Shown here in pieces: positions 8,365-18,463 of a DNA stretch of 64,000 nucleotides (its first letter is position 1; each line of letters begins with the position of its first letter). A program made the position numbers and the translations under genes. The notes beneath the pieces are model-generated. The model did not search any database, was not told the origin of the DNA, and saw only the letters and a list, made by a program, of their open reading frames with translations. This stretch comes from Shewanella inventionis (lineage in GTDB: Bacteria > Pseudomonadota > Gammaproteobacteria > Enterobacterales > Shewanellaceae): positions 1 to 64,000 of the forward strand of contig NZ_BMII01000021.1 of assembly GCF_014641855.1 (NCBI RefSeq). The letters are read 5' to 3'.

Positions 8365-9435
8365 GTGAGTAAACAATTCCAACAAGATAATCTCATCGGT
8401 CAATCTAATGCGCTACTTGAAGTATTAGAACATGTGTCTAAAGTTGCGCCGTTATCTAAACCGGTTCTCATTATTGGAGAGCGCGGTACCGGGAAAGAAC
8501 TCATTGCTGAGCGTCTGCATTATTTATCGGCGCGCTGGGACCAAAGTTTTATTAAACTGAATTGTTCATCGTTAAGTGAAAACTTACTCGAAAGTGAGCT
8601 TTTTGGCCATGAGTCTGGTGCATTTACCGGTGCCAAAGGTAAACATGAAGGACGTTTTGAGCGAGCTGATGGCGGTACTCTGTTTTTAGATGAATTGGCT
8701 AATACTTCAGGTTTAATCCAGGAAAAATTACTTAGGGTAATTGAGTATGGCGAGTTTGAACGCGTTGGTGGCAGTAAAACCGTACAGTCTGATGTGCGAC
8801 TTATTTGTGCGGCTAACGAAGATTTACCCGCACTGGCGGATAATGGTGAATTTAGAGCAGACTTATTAGACAGATTAGCATTTGATGTGATCACCTTACC
8901 GCCTCTGCGCAGCCGCACTGAAGATATTATGCCATTGGCTGAACATTTTGCAGTGAGTATGGCCAGACAACTTGGCCTTGAATATTTTGGTGGTTTTGGT
9001 GCAATCGCGAAAGAGCAACTTATGATGCATGACTGGCCGGGTAATATTCGTGAACTTAAAAACGTGGTGGAGCGCAGCGTGTACCGCGAAGGCTCTGAAG
9101 GCCAAGAAATCGATCACATTATCTTAGACCCTTTTGCCTCCCCTTACCGCCCAAAGACACGTGTAAAAACACTCGAACGCCAACTACAGCCCAAAGACGC
9201 GCCTGTCGCAACTGAAACAACAGACGACACTCCGCAGCAAGTCTCGCTGACTCACAGCAGCATTGAGTTTCCCATAGACTTTAAAGAATACACTGAAAAT
9301 GCGGAAATTGACTTGTTACAGCGTGCACTTGCAGAAGGTCAATACAACCAGAAGAAAACCGCTGATTTACTCGGGTTAAGCTACCACCAGCTCAGGGGAA
9401 TTTTAAAAAAATATAACTTACTCGATAAGTCATAA
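8365..9435 (+). CDS. pspF: Sigma-54-dependent activator PspF
   Basis: A transcription activator of the psp operon, 356 residues, with no N-terminal receiver domain, as is typical of PspF. The AAA+ domain carries Walker A GERGTGKE (about residues 35-42), the sigma-54-contacting GAFTGA loop at residues 85-90, and a Walker B-like GGTLFLDEL. The C-terminal helix-turn-helix is of Fis type (KKTADLLGLSYHQLRGIL). The family binds upstream sites of the divergent pspA promoter and is held inactive by PspA. The start codon is GTG with GCGAGAAAG before it. The linker of about 55 residues between AAA+ and HTH is low-complexity. Confidence 0.95.
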   Translation: MSKQFQQDNLIGQSNALLEVLEHVSKVAPLSKPVLIIGERGTGKELIAERLHYLSARWDQSFIKLNCSSLSENLLESELFGHESGAFTGAKGKHEGRFERADGGTLFLDELANTSGLIQEKLLRVIEYGEFERVGGSKTVQSDVRLICAANEDLPALADNGEFRADLLDRLAFDVITLPPLRSRTEDIMPLAEHFAVSMARQLGLEYFGGFGAIAKEQLMMHDWPGNIRELKNVVERSVYREGSEGQEIDHIILDPFASPYRPKTRVKTLERQLQPKDAPVATETTDDTPQQVSLTHSSIEFPIDFKEYTENAEIDLLQRALAEGQYNQKKTADLLGLSYHQLRGILKKYNLLDKS

Positions 9436-9518
9436 ATGAACTCATGCATCAGCGATTGCTCCGCTTGTATGAACACTGTTAAAATGTTTGTTCAAAGTCG
9501 ATAACAAATGATCACACC

Positions 9519-11144
9519 ATGCCTGTTATAGTAAAACGCTGGTATCAGCTGATATCCATATGTATTTCCAGTATGTTACTGGCAGCATGTGGACAAGCCA
9601 AATTGCCCTCTGGCCTGGTATATTGCAGCGAAGGTAATCCTGAGAGCTTTAACCCTCAATTGGTCACTTCAGGAACCACTATTGATGCAACGTCGAACCA
9701 AATATACAACCGTTTGGTCAATTACAGCCAAACTAAGGGCGATATCACCCCAGGGTTAGCCACCCAATGGCAAGTTTCAGAAGATGGATTAAGTTACCAA
9801 TTTACCTTACGAGAGCATGTGAGTTTCCATAAAACTCATCACTTTACTCCCACAAGGGATCTCAATGCTGATGATGTACTGTTTTCGTTTAATCGAATCA
9901 TAGATCCCATACATCCATACCACTTAGTGAGTCGCACTGGGTATCCTTTTTTTCAAAGCATTGGGTTTGCAGAACTGATTGAATCCATTGAAAAGGTCAA
10001 TGATCATCAAGTTATATTTCATTTAACCCGCAAAGATGCATCGTTTTTATCAAATTTGGCGACAGACTTTGCAGTGATATTATCTGCTGAGTACGGTTAT
10101 CGATTATTAGCACAAGGAAAGCCTGAAAACATTGACTATTATGCCGTCGGCACGGGGCCTTTTCAGTTAAGTCAATATGTTAAAAATGAATATATTCGCT
10201 ATAAAAAACACCCAGTTTATTGGGGGCCGACGGTAGAAATAGACCAGTTGGTCTTTGATATCACCCCAAGAAGCACCTCGCGGATCGCTAAACTCATTAC
10301 CGGAGATTGCAGTGTATCGGCTCTGCCTAAAGCGGCCGAATTGGCGGTGTTGACTCAACATCCTGATGTATTAGTTGATGCAAAACCAGGCCTAAACGTG
10401 TCATTTTGGGCGTTTAACACCCAAAACCCGCCTCTAGATGATGTTCGTGTTAGGCGTGCACTTGCTCATGCCATCGACAAACAAAATATTCTCGAGGCGG
10501 TGTATAACGATACCGCCGTTGAGGCCACTGGCGTTTTGCCACCCGCATCTTGGGCGTATTCAAAAAATTTATCACCGAATGAATACAACCCACAAAAGGC
10601 AATTGAACTGCTAAAACAAGCAGGGATTAATCAATTGTCTATTGATGTCTGGGCCATGCCTGTTGCACGAATTTATAACCCCAGCGCGTTAAAAACAGCT
10701 GAACTTATCCAGGCTGATTTAGCCCGTATAGGCGTTAAACTCAATATCATTAGTTATGATTGGAGTGTGTTCACACAAAAGCTTTCAGCCTCTAATTACG
10801 ACTCTGTATTAATTGGCTGGAATGCCGATAACAGTGATCCAGATAACTTTTTCACTCCCTTATTAAGCTGTGCGGCCTTGGCATCGAACAATAATCGCTC
10901 TCGATGGTGCCAAAAAGACTTTGAACATTTACTTACGCAAGCACAAAGTGTGTCAACACAGCCTGAGCGCAAGGCCTTTTATCAGTCAGCTGAGGCCATC
11001 ATTAGCGATCAGGTACCTATGGTTACCCTCGCCCACGCTAAAAAAATTGTGCTAAAGAAGAAAAACATAACTGCAATGAAAATTCGCCCATATGGCGGGA
11101 TTTCATTTGCAAATACAATGCAAACCTCTGAGGAAAACGAATAA
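9519..11144 (+). CDS. sapA: Peptide/polyamine ABC transporter substrate-binding lipoprotein SapA
   Basis: An extracytoplasmic solute-binding protein of 541 residues, family 5 (DppA/OppA type). The N terminus carries a signal peptide with lipobox LLAAC (Cys near residue 24), so it is probably a lipoprotein. Family 5 hallmarks include a Glu-Asp-Gly-Leu start of the cluster near residue 90 and VRRALAHAID near residue 315. Position and order (pspF-sapABCDF) match the enteric locus, where Sap proteins are linked to antimicrobial peptide resistance, putrescine export and potassium uptake (SapD). The exact substrate is unknown. It is the first gene of a tight five-gene operon. Confidence 0.9.
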   Translation: MPVIVKRWYQLISICISSMLLAACGQAKLPSGLVYCSEGNPESFNPQLVTSGTTIDATSNQIYNRLVNYSQTKGDITPGLATQWQVSEDGLSYQFTLREHVSFHKTHHFTPTRDLNADDVLFSFNRIIDPIHPYHLVSRTGYPFFQSIGFAELIESIEKVNDHQVIFHLTRKDASFLSNLATDFAVILSAEYGYRLLAQGKPENIDYYAVGTGPFQLSQYVKNEYIRYKKHPVYWGPTVEIDQLVFDITPRSTSRIAKLITGDCSVSALPKAAELAVLTQHPDVLVDAKPGLNVSFWAFNTQNPPLDDVRVRRALAHAIDKQNILEAVYNDTAVEATGVLPPASWAYSKNLSPNEYNPQKAIELLKQAGINQLSIDVWAMPVARIYNPSALKTAELIQADLARIGVKLNIISYDWSVFTQKLSASNYDSVLIGWNADNSDPDNFFTPLLSCAALASNNNRSRWCQKDFEHLLTQAQSVSTQPERKAFYQSAEAIISDQVPMVTLAHAKKIVLKKKNITAMKIRPYGGISFANTMQTSEENE

Positions 11145-12176
11145 ATGTGGCGTTACCTTTTTAGACGCATCACGCTATTTGTTGCCACATCCATGGTGAT
11201 GATGGCTGTACTTTTTATTGCCACAGGATTATTCCCAGCAGACAAAGCTCATTCTTTGTCAGGTATTCAATATCCAACAGCTGAACAACAGCAGCAAATA
11301 GAGCAAGATTACCAGTTAAATGATAACGCGCTTTTGCAATTTACCGCCTATCTTCGCCAAAGATTATCTGGAAACTTAGGCATTTCGAGCAATTCACAGC
11401 AAGAAGTAGCCGGTGAGTTAGCATCCGTATTACCAGCCTCTTTCGAATTATCATTATTTTCTGGCTTTCTTGCGGTATTTTTGGGTGTCCCTATTGGTGT
11501 TATCGCTGCATTAAGCCGTAACAAAGCTATTCAGCATAGCATTTTAGCATTTACCTTAACGGGTTATTCTATTCCTGTGTTTTGGCTTGGATTAACACTG
11601 GCCATGTGGTTTGGGGTTAATTTAGGCTGGCTCCCCATATCAGGACAAATCAACTTACTCTACGAAATTGAGCATGTTACCGGTTTTATGTTACTCGATA
11701 CCTTATTGTCTGATTCCACTTATCGCATACCTGCTTTTCATGATGCATTACTGCATTTGATTTTACCTGCAGTAACCTTAGCGGTATTACCGTTTACGCT
11801 TGTGGTGCGTATTACTCGTCAAGCGGTTATTAGTGTCATGAACCAAACCTACATTCGAGCCGCAGAGGCTCGCGGGTTACATACTTTTAAAATATTAATC
11901 CGCCACGCCATGCCTAACGCGCTTATTCCTGTATTAAAAAGCATCGGGTTAATGCTTGGTTCGTTTGCCAGTTATGGCATTGTCGTTGAAGTTATCTTTT
12001 CCTGGCCTGGCGTTGGTAGTTGGCTAGTGTCGGGCATTTATCAGCGAGATTATACTGTGATTCAAGCTGGCATTTTATCGGTGTCACTTCTGATTATTTT
12101 CTTGAGCATTTTGATTGACCTAATGCATACCGCGATCAATCCGATGAGCCGAAAGGAATTATATGCCTCGCATTAA
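11145..12176 (+). CDS. sapB: ABC transporter permease SapB
   Basis: An inner-membrane permease of the DppB/OppB type, 343 residues. An N-terminal membrane helix precedes a periplasmic loop, and five further helices carry the EAA-type coupling motif around EARGLHTFKILIRHAMPNALIP (about residues 240-262). The ATG immediately follows the sapA stop codon, and the 3' end overlaps sapC by 14 bases. It would form the transmembrane channel with SapC. Confidence 0.92.
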   Translation: MWRYLFRRITLFVATSMVMMAVLFIATGLFPADKAHSLSGIQYPTAEQQQQIEQDYQLNDNALLQFTAYLRQRLSGNLGISSNSQQEVAGELASVLPASFELSLFSGFLAVFLGVPIGVIAALSRNKAIQHSILAFTLTGYSIPVFWLGLTLAMWFGVNLGWLPISGQINLLYEIEHVTGFMLLDTLLSDSTYRIPAFHDALLHLILPAVTLAVLPFTLVVRITRQAVISVMNQTYIRAAEARGLHTFKILIRHAMPNALIPVLKSIGLMLGSFASYGIVVEVIFSWPGVGSWLVSGIYQRDYTVIQAGILSVSLLIIFLSILIDLMHTAINPMSRKELYASH

Positions 12177-13053
12177 AATCTACCATGAAGATCATATCGA
12201 TTCGCCAATGTGGCGAGTATGGCAAAGTTTTTCGTCAAATCCCTTTGCATTAATGGGCTTATGGGCAGTAATTTTTTTATTGGTGTTGACCATTTTTGCT
12301 CCCTTCATTGCCCCCTACCCAGCAGAAGCACAAGATCAACAAGTACTGTTATTACCACCGTCGTGGGATCCTGCAGGCAAAGTAGAACACTTTTTAGGTA
12401 CCGATGATTTAGGCCGTGATATTTTTAGCCGAATTTTACACGGGGTTCAATTAACGTTTGGCATGTCATTGTTAATTGTTGGAGCATCGTTATTTTTTGG
12501 ATTTGTTATCGGTTCACTGTCAGGCATGATGCGTGGGATAAAATCAAGTGTATTAAGCCACTTGCTCGATGCATTGCTTTCTATCCCGTCATTATTGATG
12601 GCCATACTCGTGGTTGCAGTAATGGGGCCGGGTTTACAAAATGTGTTTTGGGGTGTCGGCATTGCGATGGTCCCACAATTTGTGAGGGTCATCCATCAAG
12701 CCGTTCATGAAGAACTTCAAAAAGAATACGTTACTGCGGCTCGGTTAGACGGAGCAAATTCAGTACAAATTTTTTGGTACGTGATTATGCCTAACGTATG
12801 GGATGTGGTGATAATTCAAACCACTATGGCGATTTCGGCCGCCATACTCGACATTGCTGCACTGGGTTTTTTAAATTTAGGCGCTCAAGCACCAAGCCCT
12901 GAATGGGGGGCAATGGTTGCTCAAGGGCTTGATAATTTATTACTTGCACCTTGGACAGTCACTATCCCTGGGGTTGCCATCTTATTTACTGTATTGTCGG
13001 TAAATTTAGTCGGTGACGGTTTACGCTCTGCACTTGCCCCAATAAGAAACTAA
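12163..13053 (+). CDS. sapC: ABC transporter permease SapC
   Basis: An inner-membrane permease of the DppC/OppC type, 296 residues. An N-terminal OppC-like helix region (about 20-50) is followed by the conserved GTDDLGRDIFSRILHG (about 86-100), then five helices with the coupling motif AARLDGANSVQIFWYVIMPN. It begins inside the end of sapB and is followed three bases later by sapD. It is the second channel subunit of the Sap transporter. Confidence 0.92.
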   Translation: MPRIKIYHEDHIDSPMWRVWQSFSSNPFALMGLWAVIFLLVLTIFAPFIAPYPAEAQDQQVLLLPPSWDPAGKVEHFLGTDDLGRDIFSRILHGVQLTFGMSLLIVGASLFFGFVIGSLSGMMRGIKSSVLSHLLDALLSIPSLLMAILVVAVMGPGLQNVFWGVGIAMVPQFVRVIHQAVHEELQKEYVTAARLDGANSVQIFWYVIMPNVWDVVIIQTTMAISAAILDIAALGFLNLGAQAPSPEWGAMVAQGLDNLLLAPWTVTIPGVAILFTVLSVNLVGDGLRSALAPIRN

Positions 13054-13056
13054 CTT

Positions 13057-14064
13057 ATGCCATTACTCGACGTACGTAATCTCACCATTGAACTTGATAC
13101 CGCTCAGGGCCGGGTAAAAGTGCTTGAAAAAGTGAGCCTTACCATTAACCCTGGTGAAATTCACGGACTGGTTGGCGAGTCAGGCTCAGGGAGAAGTTTA
13201 CTGGCCAAAGCCATTTTAGGCGTTCTTGGCCCCAATTGGCATATCGTTGCCGATCGTATGATGTGGGACGGTAAAAACCTGTTAGAAATGAGCGCAAAAG
13301 AGCGTCGTAATTTAATGGGTTGCGATATGGCGATGATTTTTCAAGACCCATCTGGCAGCTTAGACCCAGTAAAAACAATTGGTAGTCAGTTGATAGAAGC
13401 CATGATGCCCAACAAGAGTGTCCCTTTTTGGCGCCGGGGCAGAGATACCTACTTAAACGCGCAGAAATGGCTACACAAAGTGGGCATCAAAAAACCAAAG
13501 CAATTGATGAAATGCTATCCATGGGAATTATCTGAAGGGGAATGTCAAAAAGTCATGATTGCAATGGCTGTTGCTAACCACCCAAGATTGCTTATTGCAG
13601 ACGAACCCACCAACTCGATGGAACTGAATACTCAGGCTCAAATTTTTAGGCTATTGTCACAATTAAATCAACTGCAAAATGTGTCGATATTATTGGTGAG
13701 CCATGAGCTAGAAATTATGGTGAATTGGTGTGACAACTTAACTATTTTATACAGCGGTCAGGTGATGGAGTCTGGGCCTGCTTCGGCAATGGCTGAATTA
13801 CCTTATCATCCTTACACAAGGGCATTGTTAAAGAATTTGCCCGATCATACTCAAAAGATGCGCCATAAAACTGACCTACCCACCTTACAAGGTTCGTCAC
13901 CATCGATGCAGCACTTACCCGCTGGCTGTCGACTCGGCCCGCGCTGCCCTGAAGCACAGCGTAAATGCGTAAAACAGCCTAACCTTGAGCAAAATAAAGG
14001 TCGCTATTTTGCCTGCCATTTCCCTTACCAAAGTGAGCAAGAAGATGACGACGCCATTGCTTAA
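13057..14064 (+). CDS. sapD: ABC transporter ATPase SapD, with Arg in place of the Walker A Lys
   Basis: A cytoplasmic ABC ATPase of the DppD/OppD type, 335 residues. The signature region is LSEGECQKVMIA and Walker B is LLIADEPT. A C-terminal Cys-containing oligopeptide-transporter domain (CRLGPRCPEAQRKC...CHFP) probably holds an iron-sulfur or metal site, as in DppD relatives. The Walker A reads GESGSGRSLL: the normally invariant Lys (E. coli SapD has GSGKS) is Arg, encoded by AGA. The other ATPase motifs are intact, so the ATPase may be weak or asymmetric with SapF carrying the intact site. The 3' end overlaps sapF by 20 bases. Confidence 0.92.
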   Translation: MPLLDVRNLTIELDTAQGRVKVLEKVSLTINPGEIHGLVGESGSGRSLLAKAILGVLGPNWHIVADRMMWDGKNLLEMSAKERRNLMGCDMAMIFQDPSGSLDPVKTIGSQLIEAMMPNKSVPFWRRGRDTYLNAQKWLHKVGIKKPKQLMKCYPWELSEGECQKVMIAMAVANHPRLLIADEPTNSMELNTQAQIFRLLSQLNQLQNVSILLVSHELEIMVNWCDNLTILYSGQVMESGPASAMAELPYHPYTRALLKNLPDHTQKMRHKTDLPTLQGSSPSMQHLPAGCRLGPRCPEAQRKCVKQPNLEQNKGRYFACHFPYQSEQEDDDAIA

Positions 14065-14830
14065 AGTAAACGATTTGAGTAAACAATACATTACTGGCTA
14101 TAAGCGATTTAAACCTCAATATTATCAAGCCTTATCTCCAGTGTCGTTTGAGCTCGAACGCGGTGAAACCATGGCCATAGTCGGATCTGTCGGTTCAGGA
14201 AAAAGCACATTAGCTCGATTATTGGTTGGTGCTGAACAACGCAGTGGCGGTGAGATATTTTTTGAAGGTGAAGCCTTAGAAACCCGCAACCAAAAACAGC
14301 GCTGTCGATTAATCAGGATGATTTTCCAGGATCCAACCACATCCCTTAATCCTCGATTATCAATTGGCAACTTATTAAATGAGCCGTTACGTTTTAATAC
14401 CACGCTCAATGCGCAAGAACGAAAAGACTTAGTGATTGAAACCTTGCGTAAAGTAGGATTATTGCCAGAACATGCCGATTTTTATCCTCATATGATTTCA
14501 GAGGGGCAAAAACAACGTGTCGCTGTTGCACGTGCATTAATGCTCAACCCTAAAATCATTATTGCTGATGAAGCATTAACCGCACTGGATTTATCAGTGC
14601 GTTCGCAAATCATCAACTTATTGTTAAAATTACAAAAAGAAATGGGATTGTCGTATATTTTTGTATCACACAATCTCAATATTGTCCGCCATGTCAGTGA
14701 TAAAGTCATGGTGTTACAAAATGGGATTATGGTAGAAAAAACCACTACAGAGGCCCTGTTTAATTCGCCTCAACATGAATACACCCAACGACTCATTCAA
14801 GAACAAAGTCAATTTATGCAACGGCGCTAA
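14045..14830 (+). CDS. sapF: ABC transporter ATPase SapF
   Basis: A cytoplasmic ABC ATPase of the DppF/OppF type, 261 residues from the ATG at 14045, chosen because it aligns with family N termini (MTTPLLKVNDLSKQY) and overlaps sapD only slightly. A longer frame reaches back to 13985. Walker A is GSVGSGKST with the Lys intact, the signature is ISEGQKQRVAVARA, and Walker B is IIIADEAL. It pairs with SapD as the second nucleotide-binding subunit. It is the last gene of the sap operon, before a short hairpin and fabV. Confidence 0.93.
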   Translation: MTTPLLKVNDLSKQYITGYKRFKPQYYQALSPVSFELERGETMAIVGSVGSGKSTLARLLVGAEQRSGGEIFFEGEALETRNQKQRCRLIRMIFQDPTTSLNPRLSIGNLLNEPLRFNTTLNAQERKDLVIETLRKVGLLPEHADFYPHMISEGQKQRVAVARALMLNPKIIIADEALTALDLSVRSQIINLLLKLQKEMGLSYIFVSHNLNIVRHVSDKVMVLQNGIMVEKTTTEALFNSPQHEYTQRLIQEQSQFMQRR

Positions 14831-14841
14831 ACTGCTCCAAC

Positions 14842-14865
14842 CACTGTGGTTTTACAGTGTTTTTG
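14842..14865 (+). terminator. Probable terminator after sapF
   Basis: CACTGT-GGTTTT-ACAGTG is followed by TTTTTGG, 11 bases past the sapF stop codon. The 6-bp stem is modest, so some read-through into fabV is possible. Confidence 0.55.
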
Positions 14866-14935
14866 GTAAAAATCAGTGCCATTTAGGCGTCGAACTTATT
14901 ATCCTAGAGCCAATGTTAAAGGAAGAAACCAAAAT

Positions 14936-16138
14936 ATGATTATTAAACCTAAGATCCGTGGCTTTATTTGTACAACAACTCACCCTGTAGGCTGTGAAGC
15001 CAATGTCAAAGAGCAAATTGAACTCACTAAAGCCAAAGGCAAAATAGCCAATGGCCCAAAAAAAGTCCTAGTTGTAGGTTCTTCTAGTGGTTATGGCTTG
15101 TCATCGCGTATTGCCTCTGCATTTGGTTGCGACGCTGCAACTATCGGCGTGTTTTTTGAAAAACCAAGTTCAGAAACCAAACCCGGTACCGCTGGCTGGT
15201 ACAACACAGCGGCATTCGACAAATTTGCTAAAGCTGAAGGCTTATACTCTAAAAGCATTAACTGTGACGCATTTAGTCACGAAGCCAAGCAACAAGTCAT
15301 TGAGCTGATTAAACAAGATTTAGGGCAAATCGACATGGTGGTGTATTCATTAGCCTCACCGGTACGAAAGCTTCCTGACACAGGTGAAGTGATCCGCTCA
15401 TCACTTAAACCCATTGGCCAGACTTACACCGCAACCGCAGTGGATACCAATAAAAATGCCATCATCGAAACGTCTGTAGAGCCTGCTACTGAGCAAGAAA
15501 TTGCCGATACAGTCACCGTAATGGGTGGCCAGGATTGGGAATTATGGATGAGCGCGTTAAGTGATGCTGGCGTTTTAGCAGATGGCTGTAAAACCGTGGC
15601 TTATAGCTACATTGGTACCGAGTTAACCTGGCCAATATACTGGCACGGAGCATTAGGGCAAGCCAAGATGGATTTAGACCGTGCTGCACATGCGTTAAAT
15701 TCTCAACTAGCAAAAACCGGTGGTTCAGCTAACGTTGCAGTATTAAAAAGCGTTGTGACACAAGCCAGCTCAGCTATTCCTGTTATGCCGCTTTATATCG
15801 CCATGGTATTCAAAAAAATGCGCCAAGAAGGCCTTCACGAAGGCTGTATGGAGCAAATTTACCGTATGTTTAGCGAACGTTTATATCGCAACGACGGTCA
15901 GGCTCCTGTTGTTGACAGCGAAAATCGTCTGCGTTTAGACGATTGGGAATTGCGAGAAGATATTCAGCAACATTGCCGTGATTTGTGGCCACAAGTGACC
16001 ACAGAAAACCTGAGCGAATTAACCGATTACAATGAATACAAAGAAGAGTTTTTAAAACTGTTCGGTTTCGGTATCGAAGGTATTGATTATGACGCAGACG
16101 TTGATCCTAACGTGACATTTGATGTTATTGAGCTGTAA
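14936..16138 (+). CDS. fabV: Trans-2-enoyl-ACP (CoA) reductase FabV
   Basis: An NADH-dependent enoyl reductase for the last step of the fatty-acid elongation cycle, 400 residues from the ATG at 14936. That start gives the conserved N terminus [20 protein letters not shown] and has AGGAAG before it; the frame extends 20 codons further without support. The dinucleotide motif [13 protein letters not shown] sits near residue 46, and the catalytic Tyr-X8-Lys signature is [10 protein letters not shown] (about residues 235-244). The length is typical of FabV and much longer than FabI. FabV enzymes are known to be triclosan-refractory. In E. coli the gene next to sapF is fabI, so an unrelated isoenzyme fills the same position here. 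Confidence 0.95.
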   Translation: MIIKPKIRGFICTTTHPVGCEANVKEQIELTKAKGKIANGPKKVLVVGSSSGYGLSSRIASAFGCDAATIGVFFEKPSSETKPGTAGWYNTAAFDKFAKAEGLYSKSINCDAFSHEAKQQVIELIKQDLGQIDMVVYSLASPVRKLPDTGEVIRSSLKPIGQTYTATAVDTNKNAIIETSVEPATEQEIADTVTVMGGQDWELWMSALSDAGVLADGCKTVAYSYIGTELTWPIYWHGALGQAKMDLDRAAHALNSQLAKTGGSANVAVLKSVVTQASSAIPVMPLYIAMVFKKMRQEGLHEGCMEQIYRMFSERLYRNDGQAPVVDSENRLRLDDWELREDIQQHCRDLWPQVTTENLSELTDYNEYKEEFLKLFGFGIEGIDYDADVDPNVTFDVIEL

Positions 16139-16205
16139 TACCATTTCCATTAATTATGATGTAAATATCAATTAGCTTCAGGTTAAATCAAACCCGTTAA
16201 CCATA

Positions 16206-16237
16206 AGCCGCAATGCACTGCATTGCGGCTTTTTTTG
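16206..16237 (+). terminator. Rho-independent terminator of fabV
   Basis: The stem AGCCGCAATG / CATTGCGGCT has loop CACTG and is followed by seven Ts, about 70 bases past the fabV stop codon. Confidence 0.9.
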
Positions 16238-16360
16238 TATTTGAAATACCATTAATTAGTAGAATTACGCTATGTATGTTCAGGCGGCCGGCGAGATAGA
16301 CAAAAAATAATGGTCAGTCGACACACAAAATCTATATTCCAATATTGAATTGAACAGGCA

Positions 16361-16391
16361 AAAAAAAGGGTTAAGCCTAATGACTTAACCC
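16361..16391 (-). terminator. Rho-independent terminator of the ifcA gene
   Basis: On the minus strand the stem GGGTTAAG / CTTAACCC has an 8-base loop and is followed by seven Ts. It lies 35 bases after the flavocytochrome stop codon. Confidence 0.88.
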
Positions 16392-16425
16392 AAAGTAACA
16401 CAAGGGATAAAAAGATGAAGTTACA

Positions 16426-18195
16426 CTATTTTGTCTTTAAAGCATGTTTAGCTGCATTGTCGCCCGCGATGCGTCCAAAGACCACGGTATCGGCAATAGC
16501 ATTACCACCTAAACGGTTATGGCCATGAACGCCACCAGTGACTTCCCCTGCGGCAAATAAGCCCGAAATAGGTTTACTTTGAAGGTCGAGTACTGACGCC
16601 TCAGGGTTAATCGCTACACCGCCCATTGTGTGGTGAATACCAGGAGCCACTTTAACGGCATAATATGGGCTTTGAGTCATGTTCAATGGCATGTCATCAC
16701 GACCAAATGCATTGTCCTTTCCAGCGGCAACATAACCATTATAATCACTTACGGTTTTAGCTAAATCAGCCACTTTCATACCGGTTTTTTCAGCTAATTT
16801 TTCAATCGTATCACCCTTGTAAAGCATGTTGAGGTGATCATAACCGCGTACCATTTTGGCTTTTTTGTATAACTGGTTATCAAAAATTAGCCATGCAAAT
16901 TGACCAGGTTGTTTTAAAATGGCATCAGATGCTTTATCACGCGTGGTTAACTCACTAATAAAGCGATTACCGTCTTTATTTACCATGACAGCACCCACAC
17001 CACGCACTGTTTCTGAAATCAAAATACGGCTATCTTTACCCACTGTTGGGTGAGCTTGAACCCAGTCAATATCTGTCATACTGGCACCAATTTCTTTTGC
17101 CAATAACACACCATCACCCGTTGCGGTAACGTTGTTTGAGCTGGTCATGTCTTTCATTGTTGGACGGTAATAAGCAATCATTTCTTTATTCATGCCGTAA
17201 CCACCTGTTGCTAACACAACAGATTTAGCTGCGATCATGTAATAGCCGGTATGCTTACCATGAACAACTGCACCAACTACTGTATGATCATCATTAACAA
17301 CTAACTTAACTACACGTGAATTTAAGCGTGTATCAATACCCTGAGCCTTGGTAGCTTGACGTAAGGTATCAATAATTTCAGGGCCTGAGCTCTTGCCACC
17401 GAGTGGACGATGAGTACGATCTACTCGTGCCCCGCCAGAGCGTTTAAGATCTTCTAGGTTTGCCCCTAACGACTCTAACCATTGCACCCCCTCTGCCGAC
17501 TGCTCAGCTAGAATGGTCACAAGCTTTTTATCATTTTGTTGGCGGCCACCTTTCATCGCATCTTCGATAAACCATTCAACACTATCTTCTACGCCATGAT
17601 CTTTTTGCTGCTTAGTGCCTACAGCATTCATACCACCAGCTGAAATCATAGAGTTACCACCACTAAATGGTGCTTTTTCTACCAAAATAACATTGGCACC
17701 CGCTTGTTTTGCTGCTAATGACGCATTAAAACCAGCACTACCTGCACCAACAACTAAAACTTGGGTTGTTTCACGAGGACCGGCAGCAATGGCTTTTTGA
17801 ATTTTTTCTTGATCCCAGCCATTATCCCAAGGCGCTTTCTTTTTCGCACCTGAGAATGGCATGTCTTTTTGATCAAACGAATGACACTCATTACAGTAGA
17901 ACTTAGGTTCCTCATGACCTTTATGGCAACTGGTACAATTAATGTCTCCTAAATGAGAATTGTGCGGATCAAACTGTAACTTGTCGTTGGCTAATTCGGC
18001 GTAATCACCATGGCATGATTTACATTGAGCATTCTCGTGAGTTTCACTGTCGCTCACATTAATCGGTTTAGTGTGGCAAGACTGACAACTGTCCATTTCA
18101 GCGTGAAAAGACGCCTAGTCATCAGACTTAGCCACCGCAGTACCAGAAGATAGCATCATCACTGCCATCGCCGAGACTAAGTATTTTAGTTTCAT
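16426..18195 (-). pseudogene. ifcA: Iron-induced flavocytochrome c3 (IfcA-type fumarate reductase), interrupted by an in-frame TAG
   Basis: The full frame from the ATG at 18195 encodes a Sec signal peptide (MKLKYLVSAMAVMMLSSGTA), then codon 27 is TAG (18115-18117). The same frame stays open to the end, 589 codons in total. After the stop come four c-type heme motifs (CQSCH, CKSCH, CTSCH, CNECH), a GAGSAGFNA FAD-binding motif, and fumarate-reductase residues in HPTVG, ELTTRDKASDA, GIHHTMGG and HNRLGGNA. This closely resembles the periplasmic tetraheme flavocytochrome Ifc3 of S. frigidimarina, induced by Fe(III). Restart at Met34 (18096) would make a protein without a signal peptide, which could not reach the periplasmic heme-attachment machinery. 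A real nonsense mutation, a sequencing error or unusual readthrough are the options. Confidence 0.85.
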
Positions 18196-18463
18196 TGTTC
18201 ATTTCCTTTTTTTATTGGATTTTACTTGCTTTGTTGACGGCAAGATTACTCATAAAGAGATATCCAAACTTAGACACTGGTCAAACTTGCTAAGTGGTTA
18301 AGTTTTTATGAAACCCTATTCAAACTTACTTAAAATGCCCGCAAATATAATGGCCTGTGACTCACGTTCATGTTCACCATTACATAAGCCTTTAGCATTC
18401 ATCCATGCTTTCTCGCTGACTCGAAAGCCAACTCATACAACAAACATTAACGAATGAGAAGAG

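Noticed and set aside
9436..9504. 22-codon frame starting directly at the pspF stop codon, with a Cys-rich start (MNSCISDCSAC)
   Set aside because: No ribosome site beyond pspF coupling, very short, and no sign of conservation can be seen; likely chance.
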